In this document: one piece after another, positions 1 to 10,601 of the stretch
Position numbering within the stretch: position 1 is the stretch's first letter
Layout of the letters: each line of letters starts with the position of its first letter
Origin: Kaistia soli DSM 19436
Lineage (GTDB): Bacteria; Pseudomonadota; Alphaproteobacteria; Rhizobiales; Kaistiaceae
Length of the DNA stretch: 64,000 nucleotides
Direction: 5' to 3'
Assembly (NCBI RefSeq): GCF_900129325.1
Contig: NZ_FQUP01000005.1
Coordinates: 62,001 to 126,000 of the forward strand
Notes under the pieces: generated by a model
Told to the model about the DNA's origin: nothing
Seen by the model: the letters and a program-made list of their open reading frames with translations, nothing else
Databases searched by the model: none
Position numbers and translations under genes: made by a program

Positions 1-582
1 AGCGCCTTCGTTCGGATCGTGGTGCAGGCACGGCTCCGCTGGTCCGTGCGCGCGCCGATCGGCAGCGATGTCGTGCTCGCGTCAGGCCTCGTTCTCGCGA
101 TCCTGTTCCTGCCGCTTGGCGGGGCCTATACGGTCCGCGCCACGGACGGACCCGAGGCCGTCAGCCTGTTGCCGCAGATCTCGGATGCGATCTTCGCTCT
201 TAACAAGAACGAATGGATCGACAGCCCTAGCTGTGCAGAGCGGACGATGCGGATCACCGCCATCAACTATGATCCGATCACCGCGGGAGCCATCCAGATG
301 GCACTCGCCGAGGGGGGCCTGAACGTTGCGTCGGACTATGTCTTCTTTCCGCGCAGCCTGCAGGATGCGTTGAAGACGATCGACGATGTCGACCTCGTCG
401 TCATGGCCGATCCCGCCGCCAAGCCAACCAACCAGTGGCTGCTCCTCGCAGCCATGGCGCCCGATATCTATCGCTATCTCAGCGAGAAGCCGGGCGTTCG
501 GAAGATCCAGGTGGGCGTCTATCGCAATCATCCGTTCTGGCTCTTCGTGAAGCCGCACTGCGAACCGGTCACGCCGCCATGA
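1..582 (+). CDS. C-terminal part of a membrane glycosyltransferase-C-like protein (5' end outside window)
   Basis: The frame is open from base 1 to the TGA at 580-582, and the first possible starts (GTG at 19 and 22) lack a convincing ribosome site, so I read this as the 3' end of a longer gene. One hydrophobic segment (VVLASGLVLAILFLPLGGAY) is followed by an extracytoplasmic tail of about 140 residues. That tail resembles the tail of the protein encoded at 801-2453: both carry a VVMADP/VLIADP-type strand, a conserved Trp, a FxY or YRYL segment and a closing W-V-P-C-PP pattern. The two genes are therefore tandem paralogues. By analogy with its neighbour it is probably a polytopic GT-C-fold sugar transferase or related protein; the substrate is unknown. 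Confidence 0.65.
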   Translation, partial: SAFVRIVVQARLRWSVRAPIGSDVVLASGLVLAILFLPLGGAYTVRATDGPEAVSLLPQISDAIFALNKNEWIDSPSCAERTMRITAINYDPITAGAIQMALAEGGLNVASDYVFFPRSLQDALKTIDDVDLVVMADPAAKPTNQWLLLAAMAPDIYRYLSEKPGVRKIQVGVYRNHPFWLFVKPHCEPVTPP

Positions 583-645
583 GAAGGCTTATTGAGGCGT
601 GGCCCCGCGAGCATCCCGTGTCGGCGATCACGCATTCCCGGAGAA

Positions 646-683
646 AGGCGAAGTCAAATCGCCGATCGACGGCGATTTCGCCT
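646..683 (+). terminator. Interrupted stem-loop after the first gene
   Basis: AAATCGCCG at 656-664 pairs with CGGCGATTT at 670-678 around a five-base loop. AGGCG (646-650) and CGCCT (679-683) extend the stem past a five-base bulge. There is only a weak pyrimidine tract after it. It lies between the two tandem membrane-protein genes and is plausibly a terminator or mRNA-stabilising hairpin. Confidence 0.45.
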
Positions 684-800
684 CCCTCTCTTGAATGACG
701 CGAGGGTCTTCGTCACTCTCGATGGGGATTCACCCGACCCGGGCGGGATCGGTCATGGTTCTCGCGCGCTTCTCCTGCTTCTCGGATCCTTCTGGGGTAT

Positions 801-2453
801 ATGCTTAATTCATTTTGGAAAACGCAGAGCAATGACGAGCGGCTTCTGGCGATTATCGTCGGAGCCCTGTTTGTCTTATTCGTTCTAGCCAATATTTCCT
901 TAAGTTTGTTTCATGGCCATCTGGCCATGATTCCGATCTACGACGACATCAACTATATGTCGGATGGACTGTCGCGGTTGCGTTTCAGCAACGGGTCCGG
1001 CCTCCGCTCCGTCGTCAATTCGTTCATCGCCGATCCTCCGCATGCGCCGGTCACGACCCTCACCGCGATGATGGGCTTCTGGCTTCTAGGACCGGAGCCG
1101 ATCGCCGCCTATATCGCGAATAGTTGGGTCGTCCTTCTGTTCCTCGTGTTTCTGACGTGGATGAGTCGACCCATCGGGAACACGCTCGACAGGGCCCTCT
1201 TCATCGCGACGTTCCTGTTCGTGCCCGTGGTTCAGGCCATGGTCATGGAGTTTCGGCCGGATCTGCCGGCTGGGCTCATCGTTGGAATTGCCCTCTACAC
1301 AATCTGCACGATCGACTTGCGCCAGGCGACCAGGGCTCGGTTGTTCGGACTGGCCGCGCTGTTCGTCGCCGCGACCATCACCAAGCCCACAGCCTTCATC
1401 CTTGTCATGCCGGCGCTTGTCGGGGCGCTGCTGCTCGTTGCCGTCAGGTCGATCATCATCGACAGGGAGCATACGCGATCGAATCTCGCAAAAATCGCGC
1501 AGATCTTCGGTGCGTATATTCTACTGATGCTGCCGGTGTCTTTGATATGGGGGGCGCCGACATACAGATATGTCTATGACGCCCTTTTCACCTATGCCGA
1601 TGTCTGGCGATCAAGTGGCGATATCCAGTTTCATCTTCTCTATAATTCCACCGGTATCGGTGGGCAGGTGGCGCTGGGCAGGTTCCTGCGCAACGGTCTT
1701 GCGCTGATCTGCGTCGATGCCGTGATCTGGGCGGTGCGACGCCAGAGCCGGACCAGGGGGGTTATCGAGTATTATTTGCTGGTCGCCGGTCTCTATCTGG
1801 CGCTGGCGATTTCCGGCGAGAAGACGCTCTACCAGGGAAGCTTCTTCTATATCCCGTTCGTCATCGCGTTTGCCGCAGCGTCCGTGCGTATTCTCGTATT
1901 CGTCAAAGACATACTCGGACTGAAATGGCTCGCGCGCGCGTCGCTGATCTGCGTCGCCGCGTTTTACGTCTACAAGCTGCCGCTTGCTTCATATTACTAT
2001 GGCGCGGATCCGGACGCGTTCAAGCTGCCGCCGATGATCAACCGGGTCACGACGCAGATCGGCGAGGTTTCTCTCGCCAATGCAGACAACGCGACCTGCA
2101 GCGACCGTCCTCTCGTCGTCGTATTCACCGACGCGCTGCCTATACCGACTGAACTGGTGAAGTTCGAGGCAGCCAAGATCGGTATACCGATTGCCATCGC
2201 GCCGGCGTTCATGTCGCGCGATCTGGATGAGATGAAGAGATTCGCCGAGAGGGGCGATATTGTCCTGATCGCTGATCCGTCGCGTCCGTCGCCAAGCCGA
2301 TGGCTGCCAGGCCTGGCCTACAACCAGGACCTCTTCGCCTATCTCAAATCGTGGCAGGGGGCGGAACGCTTCAACATTGCGGGCGATAACGGAAAGCCCA
2401 TCTGGATGATCGTGAACCCCAGATGCGTCCCGCCGAGCCGAACCGGGAACTGA
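801..2453 (+). CDS. Polytopic GT-C/GT39-like membrane glycosyltransferase
   Basis: This 550-residue protein begins with a transmembrane helix (about residues 15-37) followed by an extracytoplasmic loop holding an Asp-Asp pair at 48-49 (IPIYDDINY). That placement resembles the acidic catalytic motif of GT-C enzymes such as ArnT and dolichol-phosphate-mannose mannosyltransferases. About nine further hydrophobic segments follow, then a soluble tail from about residue 410 that matches the tail of the upstream gene. GT-C enzymes transfer a sugar from a polyprenyl-phosphate donor to a periplasmic acceptor. The ATG at 801 is preceded by a weak purine stretch only. It is convergent with the threonine dehydratase gene. 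Acceptor and sugar cannot be told from sequence. Confidence 0.6.
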   Translation: MLNSFWKTQSNDERLLAIIVGALFVLFVLANISLSLFHGHLAMIPIYDDINYMSDGLSRLRFSNGSGLRSVVNSFIADPPHAPVTTLTAMMGFWLLGPEPIAAYIANSWVVLLFLVFLTWMSRPIGNTLDRALFIATFLFVPVVQAMVMEFRPDLPAGLIVGIALYTICTIDLRQATRARLFGLAALFVAATITKPTAFILVMPALVGALLLVAVRSIIIDREHTRSNLAKIAQIFGAYILLMLPVSLIWGAPTYRYVYDALFTYADVWRSSGDIQFHLLYNSTGIGGQVALGRFLRNGLALICVDAVIWAVRRQSRTRGVIEYYLLVAGLYLALAISGEKTLYQGSFFYIPFVIAFAAASVRILVFVKDILGLKWLARASLICVAAFYVYKLPLASYYYGADPDAFKLPPMINRVTTQIGEVSLANADNATCSDRPLVVVFTDALPIPTELVKFEAAKIGIPIAIAPAFMSRDLDEMKRFAERGDIVLIADPSRPSPSRWLPGLAYNQDLFAYLKSWQGAERFNIAGDNGKPIWMIVNPRCVPPSRTGN

Positions 2454-2470
2454 CGTCGCGAGCCGCGACG
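2454..2470. terminator. Short hairpin between convergent genes
   Basis: CGTCGCG (2454-2460), loop AGC, CGCGACG (2464-2470) form a perfect seven-base-pair stem immediately after the stop codon of the membrane protein and just before the 3' end of the convergent threonine dehydratase gene. There is no U-tract, so the terminator reading is moderate. Confidence 0.45.
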
Positions 2471-2478
2471 CGCGGGTG

Positions 2479-3723
2479 TCAGGGGGTTGCGAGGCGCTCC
2501 ACCTTGTAGTGCCGGGCCTCCAGGGCTGCTTCGATCTCGCGGGCATGGTGCGGCCCGTGCGTCTCGATGGTGACATCGACGCTGGCACCCTTGGCCGGAA
2601 CGCTGAGGAGCGTTCGGTGATGCAGAACCTCGAGGATATTGCCGCCGCAGCCGCCGATCGTCGCCGCGATATCTCCGAGGACGCCGGGCCGATCGGGAAT
2701 GATAAGCCGGACGGCAACGATCTTCTCGGCCCGCGCGAGTTCCCGCACCATGATTGAGGCAGCGAGTCGTGGATCGATATTGCCGCCGCAGAGAACGAGG
2801 CCGACGCGCTGGCCGGCAAAACGGTGAGGGAAAGCGAGCAGGGCGGCAAGACCGGCTGCGCCCGCGCCCTCGGCCATCGTCTTCTGAAGCGTCAGATAGG
2901 CGTTCACAGCGCGTTCGATGGCGCTCTCCGGCACCAGCACCACGTCATCGACGAAGCGACGCGCGATCGCCAGCGTCAAGCGTCCGACATTCTTGACGGC
3001 GATGCCCTCGGCCAGCGTGTTGCCGCCGCATTCGGGCGGCTGGCCGTCGAGAGCGGCTCGCATCGAGGGATAGAGCTCGGTTTCGACGCCGATGACCGTG
3101 GTGCGTGGCGACAGTGCCTTTGTCGCGATTGCCATCCCGCCAATGAGACCGCCGCCGCCGACGGGAACCACCAGCGTGTCAAGCGGTATGCCGCTCTCGA
3201 TCATTTCAAGCGCGATCGTTCCTTGCCCTGCAATGACATGGGCATCGTCATAGGGATGCACCCAGACGGCGCCGGTCGTCTCGGCGATTGTGTTGGCCCG
3301 TGCCTGTGCCTCGGCCAGCGTCTCGCCCTCGACGACCACCTCGGCGCCGAAGGCACGCGTCGCCTCGACCTTCACGAAGGGTGTCGTCGCGGGCATGACG
3401 ATGGTCGCAGGAATGCCGAGCCGCGAGGCGTGATAGGCGACGGCCTGCGCGTGGTTGCCGGCCGACATCGCCACGACGCCAGCGGCGCGCTCGGCCGACG
3501 TCAAGGACAGCAGCTTTACGAGAGCGCCACGCTCCTTGAAGGCCGAGGTTACCTGCAGGTTCTCGTATTTGACGAAGACTTCGGCGCCGGTCAGTTGCGA
3601 CAGGCGCGGTGCCGGCAGGAAGGGTGTCTTCAGCACGCTGCCTTCGATGGCGCGTGCGGCATCGCGGATATCATCGATCGAGGGCAGGGCGACGGGGTCG
3701 AGAATGGGATCGAGCACGGTCAT
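2479..3723 (-). CDS. ilvA: Threonine dehydratase (threonine ammonia-lyase) with ACT domain
   Basis: A 414-residue PLP enzyme of fold type II that deaminates threonine to 2-oxobutanoate, the entry to isoleucine synthesis. The PLP lysine is Lys63 in SAFKERGA, the substrate loop SAGNH is at 87-91, the phosphate-binding glycine run VGGGGLIGG is at 188-196, and LCGGNIDP at 311-318 closes the catalytic domain. A C-terminal ACT domain starts near residue 335 (VRLIIPDRPGVLGDIA), as in the short single-ACT form of the enzyme. The ATG at 3723 has a GGAGG ribosome site seven bases upstream. Downstream on the same strand from the LivH-type permease gene with a 15-base gap, so probably co-transcribed with it. 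Catabolic and biosynthetic forms cannot be separated here. Confidence 0.88.
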   Translation of the reverse strand: MTVLDPILDPVALPSIDDIRDAARAIEGSVLKTPFLPAPRLSQLTGAEVFVKYENLQVTSAFKERGALVKLLSLTSAERAAGVVAMSAGNHAQAVAYHASRLGIPATIVMPATTPFVKVEATRAFGAEVVVEGETLAEAQARANTIAETTGAVWVHPYDDAHVIAGQGTIALEMIESGIPLDTLVVPVGGGGLIGGMAIATKALSPRTTVIGVETELYPSMRAALDGQPPECGGNTLAEGIAVKNVGRLTLAIARRFVDDVVLVPESAIERAVNAYLTLQKTMAEGAGAAGLAALLAFPHRFAGQRVGLVLCGGNIDPRLAASIMVRELARAEKIVAVRLIIPDRPGVLGDIAATIGGCGGNILEVLHHRTLLSVPAKGASVDVTIETHGPHHAREIEAALEARHYKVERLATP

Positions 3724-3738
3724 GGCGCGCCTCCAAGG

Positions 3739-5112
3739 TCACGATAGCCGGATCAGCCGGCCTTCCTCAAGCGCGGCCCGCCGACCGATCAGGCCGTCCG
3801 GGCGCAGCAGGAACAGGATCGTGATCACGACGAGCACGAAGATATCGCGCTCGCCGGATCCGAAATAGGCCGACCAGCCGGTTTCCAGTGCCGCTAGCAG
3901 CAAGCCGCCGAGGACGGCGCCGCCAAGGGTTCCGCCGCCGATCAGGCAGGCGATCAGCGCCTTGAGGCCGAGCAGGAAGCCGCCGGCATAAGACGTCCCG
4001 CCATAGCTCAGCGCAACGATGGCGCCCGCCAGCGCTGCGATGCTCGCTGCCAGGATGAAGGTGAGGGCCGTCACGGCGCCAGGATCGATCCCGCAAAGCC
4101 TTGCCATCAGGCGGTCGTCGGCAACCGCCCGCCAGGCGCGGCCGAAATGCGAGCGACGGACGAACAGTGCCAGAGCGAGGACCGCGAGGGCGGAGGTCGC
4201 GAAAATCAGTGCGCGCATCGCGGTGATGACCACAGGAAACGGGCCGGCCGTCAGCATGATCTGGCTCTCAAGCATCGGCTGCAGCCAGATTTCGTGCGAG
4301 CCCTGCGCGATCCGCAGCCCTTCCGAGATCACCAGGCCGAGTCCCACGGTGGCAACGATGAAGCTGCGTGCGGGCCGTTCCATCAGCGGGAGAACGACGG
4401 TTCGCGCTGCCAGCCAGCCGGCCAGCGCGGTCAGCGAGACGGCAACGGCGAGGGCCATCGCCAGAATGACGGCGAGCGAGGGCAGCCGGGCGCCGATGGC
4501 GGTGACAAGGCCGAACACGGCGCCGAACGCGCCGATCATCGCCATCTCGCCGAAGGCCATGTTGATGCGTCCGATGAGGCCGTAGATGAGCGCATAGGCG
4601 AGCGCGAGCGGCACATAAAAGGCGGCGAGGTTGAGCGCGTTCACCGACTGCTGGAGCGCGTAGCCGACCGCTGCCGGCGGCGAAATGGGGAGGATCGCGA
4701 GGCCGGACGGTTGCCATCCTGTCTCGCCGACGGCGGTCATCACGGCGCCCGGCTGGTCGAGAAACCATCGCCTGAGCAGATCCAGCCGCCATTCCGGCAA
4801 CCGGCCCTCATAGCCGCGCACCGCGATGATTTCGGTGCGGCCGAGTGACAACGCCCCTCCGGCAAAGGCGCAGTCCGCAAACAGCGTGCGCGGATCGCCG
4901 GCCGCGGTGAACATCACCCGCACGGCATTGTCGATGCCCCCAAGCGGCTCGACCGAGCGGATGGTGACGGCGCTGTTGTCGGGTCCGATCGCCGTGGCGA
5001 TAGCAACGCAGACCAGCGCCTGCTGGCGATCGGCCTGGTCGCAGCCCGAAAGCACGATGGCGATAAGGGCGGTGAGTGCTGCGAGGACGATCGGGCGCAG
5101 GGGCCGGCGCAT
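3739..5112 (-). CDS. LivH-type branched-chain amino-acid ABC permease with lipoprotein-like N-terminal domain
   Basis: A 457-residue protein, roughly 150 residues longer than a normal LivH permease. Residues 8-24 look like a lipoprotein signal ending in the lipobox LSGC (Cys24). Residues about 25-145 are a soluble domain with several cysteines. From about residue 152 the sequence is a polytopic permease with the LivH signature ALIYGLIGRINMAFGEMAMI (174-193) and the usual RPDGLIG ending. LivH is one of two membrane subunits of high-affinity leucine/isoleucine/valine importers. No LivM, LivG, LivF or binding protein lies nearby, so its partners must be encoded elsewhere. The neighbouring threonine dehydratase gives a loose link to branched-chain amino acids. 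Confidence 0.75.
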   Translation of the reverse strand: MRRPLRPIVLAALTALIAIVLSGCDQADRQQALVCVAIATAIGPDNSAVTIRSVEPLGGIDNAVRVMFTAAGDPRTLFADCAFAGGALSLGRTEIIAVRGYEGRLPEWRLDLLRRWFLDQPGAVMTAVGETGWQPSGLAILPISPPAAVGYALQQSVNALNLAAFYVPLALAYALIYGLIGRINMAFGEMAMIGAFGAVFGLVTAIGARLPSLAVILAMALAVAVSLTALAGWLAARTVVLPLMERPARSFIVATVGLGLVISEGLRIAQGSHEIWLQPMLESQIMLTAGPFPVVITAMRALIFATSALAVLALALFVRRSHFGRAWRAVADDRLMARLCGIDPGAVTALTFILAASIAALAGAIVALSYGGTSYAGGFLLGLKALIACLIGGGTLGGAVLGGLLLAALETGWSAYFGSGERDIFVLVVITILFLLRPDGLIGRRAALEEGRLIRLS

Positions 5113-5125
5113 CCGCGATGCGTGC

Positions 5126-7506
<2,381 letters not shown>

Positions 7507-7544
7507 GATGGATCCCGGGACTCAGCGGCTGATTGCGGCTGGAA

Positions 7545-7601
7545 GGCGGACGTCCGCCGGCCGGCTTGCCGCGTGAAAGGGGTCGGACCAAGCTTGGTCC
7601 G
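7545..7601. promoter_or_regulatory. Two perfect palindromes in a divergent intergenic region
   Basis: GGCGGACGTCCGCC (7545-7558) and CGGACCAAGCTTGGTCCG (7584-7601) are perfect palindromes of 14 and 18 bases, 25 bases apart, between the divergent CorC/HlyC gene and the DUF6163 side. They could be operators for a dimeric regulator or part of transcript hairpins. No protein is identified for them. Confidence 0.4.
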
Positions 7602-7633
7602 GGCGGGGAATCGTCATTGCCGGGGAGGTCGAC

Positions 7634-7774
7634 ATGGACATGATGATAGCCAAGCGCGCTGTCACCCGCCAGAGCCCTCTGCGGCAGCGCAGCAGAATGC
7701 GCAGCTTTGACGTTCGCCCGCCATCCGGCTATCGCAGAGCGCCGCGCATGACCATGAGGATCAGGGCCCGATGA
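7634..7774 (+). CDS. Candidate 46-residue arginine-rich small protein, coupled to DUF6163
   Basis: An ATG at 7634 with a strong GGGGAGG ribosome site opens a 46-codon frame whose TGA (7772-7774) overlaps the ATG of the next gene (7771) as ATGA, a classic translational-coupling arrangement. The product begins MDMMIAKRAVTRQ, contains 13 arginines, has no hydrophobic segment and no family I recognise. It may be a true small protein or a leader peptide that gates translation of DUF6163. A chance frame in GC-rich DNA is the main alternative. Confidence 0.4.
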   Translation: MDMMIAKRAVTRQSPLRQRSRMRSFDVRPPSGYRRAPRMTMRIRAR

Positions 7775-8193
7775 TCGATCACGAGGTGACGCAGCTTCCA
7801 AGCGAGCCCGACAATCCATGGTCGCTCGCGCTCACCATCTATCTGCGCGGCATCGCGGCACTTCTGATTCTGCTCGGCCTGCGCCACTGGCTTTATATCG
7901 CCGGCATCTTCAATGAGCCCGGCTGGACCTTCGAGTCCATGACTACCGAATGGCAGTTCGTGACGATCCATCTCGCGGTGGTCGACCTCGTCGCGGCGGT
8001 CGGTCTCTGGATGCGCGTCTCGTGGGGCAATGTGCTGTGGGTCTATGCGTCGGTGTTCGAGATCGCCATCCACACGGTGTTCTCCGAGACATTCGGGCTC
8101 GATCCGATCATCGTGGGTTTCCACGCTGTTTCGCTCGCCGTCTTCGCTGCGCTGGTCTTCATGGAGCGGCGGCGCGAGGCGCAGCTCGCCTAG
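7771..8193 (+). CDS. DUF6163-type small integral membrane protein
   Basis: A 140-residue protein with four predicted membrane helices (beginning at LTIYLRGIAALLILLGL, at FVTIHLAVVDLVAAVGLW, at VLWVYASVFEIAIHTVF and at VGFHAVSLAVFAALVF) and short charged ends. I recognise it as the DUF6163 type found beside ldtR in Hyphomicrobiales; its function is not established. Its start overlaps the stop of the 46-codon ORF upstream. Its position ahead of the peptidoglycan cross-linking regulator suggests an envelope role, but that is inference from context only. Confidence 0.7.
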   Translation: MIDHEVTQLPSEPDNPWSLALTIYLRGIAALLILLGLRHWLYIAGIFNEPGWTFESMTTEWQFVTIHLAVVDLVAAVGLWMRVSWGNVLWVYASVFEIAIHTVFSETFGLDPIIVGFHAVSLAVFAALVFMERRREAQLA

Positions 8194-8242
8194 CTTTCCG
8201 CCTGCGACCGGGCCGGCTGATAGCAGCTCTTTAACGATAAAA

Positions 8243-8267
8243 CTCGCTTCGAATGCCAATTCGCGAG
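8243..8267. promoter_or_regulatory. Inverted repeat upstream of ldtR
   Basis: CTCG (8243-8246) and CGAAT (8250-8254) pair across GCCA with ATTCG (8259-8263) and CGAG (8264-8267), with a three-base bulge on the left side. It lies about 90 bases before ldtR in an AT-richer stretch. It is a candidate operator, possibly autoregulatory for a dimeric MarR-type protein. Confidence 0.3.
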
Positions 8268-8354
8268 GTAAGCCGTCGTTAAGCGTGATGTTTAAGGTGA
8301 TTTTCAAATCAGGCGCTTAATGTTGCTTCTCATGAGACGGGAAGAATACCTGTC

Positions 8355-8888
8355 ATGAAACAGAGAGGCATCGAGATGATCAATGCAAAGCGGGCAGTGG
8401 ATTCGCACAATCAGCCGCAGACTACGCCGGAGCTGAAGCCGCTTTACATGGAAGCACTCACGCTGGTCGAGCGGCTTCATCGCCGGCTCCTGGATGTGAT
8501 CAAGGACGAGTTCGATCGTTCGGGCCGTTCCGACGTCAACAGCGTGCAGGCGCTGCTGCTTTTCAACATCGGCGATGCCGAGCTGACCGCCGGAGAACTT
8601 CGCTCGCGCGGATATTATCTCGGCTCCAACGTCTCCTATAATCTCAAGAAGCTGGTCGAGATGGGCTACATCCATCACCAGCGCTCGCGGATGGATCGCC
8701 GCTCGGTCCGCGTCAGCCTGACGCCGAAGGGCCAGGAGATCGCCAATATCGTCAGCGCGCTTTACGAGCGCCACATCCGCTCGATCCAGCAGGTCGGCGG
8801 CATCGCGATCGACGATTTCCAGCTGCTGAACAAGTCGCTGCATCGCCTGGAGCGTTTCTGGACCGACCAGATCCTCTATCGGCTCTGA
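8355..8888 (+). CDS. ldtR: MarR/winged-helix regulator LdtR
   Basis: A 177-residue MarR-family regulator. The winged helix-turn-helix spans about residues 55-125, with the recognition part RSRGYYLGSNVSYNLKKLVE followed by the wing (HHQRSRMDRRSVRVSLT). It matches the LdtR group, described in Liberibacter and rhizobia as controlling the L,D-transpeptidase gene ldtP and osmotic or envelope stress traits. ldtP lies 358 bases downstream on the same strand, which supports the assignment. A second in-frame Met sits at residue 8, so the start is uncertain by seven codons. Confidence 0.85.
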   Translation: MKQRGIEMINAKRAVDSHNQPQTTPELKPLYMEALTLVERLHRRLLDVIKDEFDRSGRSDVNSVQALLLFNIGDAELTAGELRSRGYYLGSNVSYNLKKLVEMGYIHHQRSRMDRRSVRVSLTPKGQEIANIVSALYERHIRSIQQVGGIAIDDFQLLNKSLHRLERFWTDQILYRL

Positions 8889-9246
8889 GACGCCCGGCCT
8901 CCAGATATCCGCTTTCGCCCGTCGTCCCCCACCCCGGGACATCAGTGGAAAGGCTCTGTCGTTAGATCGGCGGGGCCTTTCTTCGTTCGTGAACGGCTCG
9001 GTAACCATCAGCGCCGATCATGGCTTCGTGAAGCGGTGCCGGGCGGCCGGACCGTGACATGAAAGCGCCATACTGGCGTGAAAACCAAACATGGACATCG
9101 TTATGCGCGCGTGGGGCGCCCATTCCGGTTAGCATGTGCAGCAAAGCGGGCTTGGGCCCGGGTATCCGGCGGTCGCGGCAGCGGGCGAGGGCTCTCGCCT
9201 CGAAATGCTTTGCGATGGGCCGGTTTCAGCGATTGAGAACAGACAT
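8889..9246 (+). other. Intergenic region ldtR-ldtP
   Basis: These 358 bases hold no convincing gene. GAAAGGCTC (8948-8956) can pair, with one G-T wobble, with GGGCCTTTC (8973-8981), giving a terminator-like hairpin after ldtR. A small CGCCA-TAC-TGGCG hairpin lies near 9066-9080. The promoter of ldtP, and presumably an LdtR operator, should be in the second half, but I cannot assign either with confidence. Confidence 0.45.
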
Positions 9247-10569
9247 ATGAGCGGATCAGGCAAGATACTTCCTCTTCACGGTTCGCCCGTCCAGGGCCGG
9301 ATGATGTCGCGTCGCAGCATGCTGCGGGCGCTGGCAGGCGGTGTTGCCGCATCGGCCTTCGGTTCGCTGGCCCTGCCGGGCTTCGCCTTTGCCGCCAATT
9401 CCGACGATCCGGTTCAGCAGATGCTGCAGAACAGCTTCGGCGAAGCATCGGATGGCTTCGACGCCGGCCCGACCAGCGCGGCGTCTGTTCGGACTACCGA
9501 GCCGATCCTCTCGCCCTCGACGGCGGGCTCCGTTGAGCAGGCCATCGCCCAGTACAGCGATATCGTCGCGCGCGGCGGCTGGCCGGAAGTGCCGGCTGGA
9601 CAGAAGCTCAGCCTCGGCATGCAGGACCCGACCGTCGTCATCCTGCGCCAGCGGCTGCAGGTGACGGGCGATCTCGCGCCCGGTATTCCGAGCTCGTCGA
9701 CCTATGATTCCTATGTCGACGCCGCCGTGCGCCGCTTCCAGGCGCGGCACGGCCTTCCGGCAGACGGCATTCTCGGCGACACGACGGTCGCGATGATGAA
9801 CATTCCGGCCAATGTCCGGCTCGGCCAGTTGCAGACCAATCTCGTGCGGCTGAAGGCAATGTCGGGATCGCTCGGCGACCGCTATGTGATGGTCAATGTG
9901 CCCGCGGCGGCGATCGAGGTCGTCGACGGCGGCCGCGTTGTGTCGCGGCACACGGCCGTGGTCGGCAAGATCGACCGCGAGACGCCGATCCTCAATTCGA
10001 AGATCTATCGCGTCAGCTTCAACCCGAACTGGACCGTGCCGGCGTCGATCATCCGCAAGGACCTGATCCCGCTGATGCAGAAGGAGCCGGGCTACCTCAC
10101 CAAGAAGCACATCCGGATCTATGATTCCTCGGGCATGGAAGTGCCGCCGACGGCGATCGACTGGACGACGGATCAGGCGACCAAGGGCTATATGTTCCGG
10201 CAGGATCCCGGCGACTTCAACTCGCTCGGCACCGTTCGCATCTCGTTCCACAATGACGAGCAGGTCTATATGCACGACACGCCGCTGAAGGACATCTTCG
10301 GCAATGTCGAGCGTTTCGACTCCTCGGGCTGCGTGCGCGTTCAGAATGTCCGTCAGGTCATCGCCTGGCTGCTGCGCGACAATCCGGATTTCCCGCGTTC
10401 GCGCATCGACGAGATCTTCAAGACCGGTGAACAGGTCGACGTGAACCTGAAGCCCGAAGTGCCGGTCTATCTCGAATACATCACCGCCTGGGCGACCCCG
10501 GACGGCGCGGTCTATTTCCGCAACGACATCTACAATCGCGACGGCGTCGGCCAGATCGCGCTTCAGTAG
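9247..10569 (+). CDS. ldtP: Periplasmic L,D-transpeptidase (YkuD domain) LdtP
   Basis: A 440-residue exported enzyme expected to make 3-3 cross-links in peptidoglycan or attach proteins to it. From the ATG at 9247 the N-terminus has a twin-arginine-like signal (SRRSMLRALAGG, Arg22-Arg23) and a hydrophobic stretch ending in AFAA. A peptidoglycan-binding repeat follows (VDAAVRRFQARHGLPADGILGD split around residue 160-180), then a YkuD domain with HDTP and the catalytic SSGCVRV motif (Cys362). The frame is open further upstream to 9136, and Met codons at 9301/9304 are alternative starts that would still keep the signal. The regulator ldtR is just upstream. Confidence 0.88.
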   Translation: MSGSGKILPLHGSPVQGRMMSRRSMLRALAGGVAASAFGSLALPGFAFAANSDDPVQQMLQNSFGEASDGFDAGPTSAASVRTTEPILSPSTAGSVEQAIAQYSDIVARGGWPEVPAGQKLSLGMQDPTVVILRQRLQVTGDLAPGIPSSSTYDSYVDAAVRRFQARHGLPADGILGDTTVAMMNIPANVRLGQLQTNLVRLKAMSGSLGDRYVMVNVPAAAIEVVDGGRVVSRHTAVVGKIDRETPILNSKIYRVSFNPNWTVPASIIRKDLIPLMQKEPGYLTKKHIRIYDSSGMEVPPTAIDWTTDQATKGYMFRQDPGDFNSLGTVRISFHNDEQVYMHDTPLKDIFGNVERFDSSGCVRVQNVRQVIAWLLRDNPDFPRSRIDEIFKTGEQVDVNLKPEVPVYLEYITAWATPDGAVYFRNDIYNRDGVGQIALQ

Positions 10570-10601
10570 GCTCGTCGCTCACAGCGATTTCACTATCGAT
10601 A

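Noticed and set aside
2824-3747. Long plus-strand ORF opposite threonine dehydratase
   Set aside because: A shadow of the real gene's codon bias in GC-rich DNA; low-complexity, His/Arg/Asp-rich translation with no motifs. The same applies to similar long antisense frames across the window.
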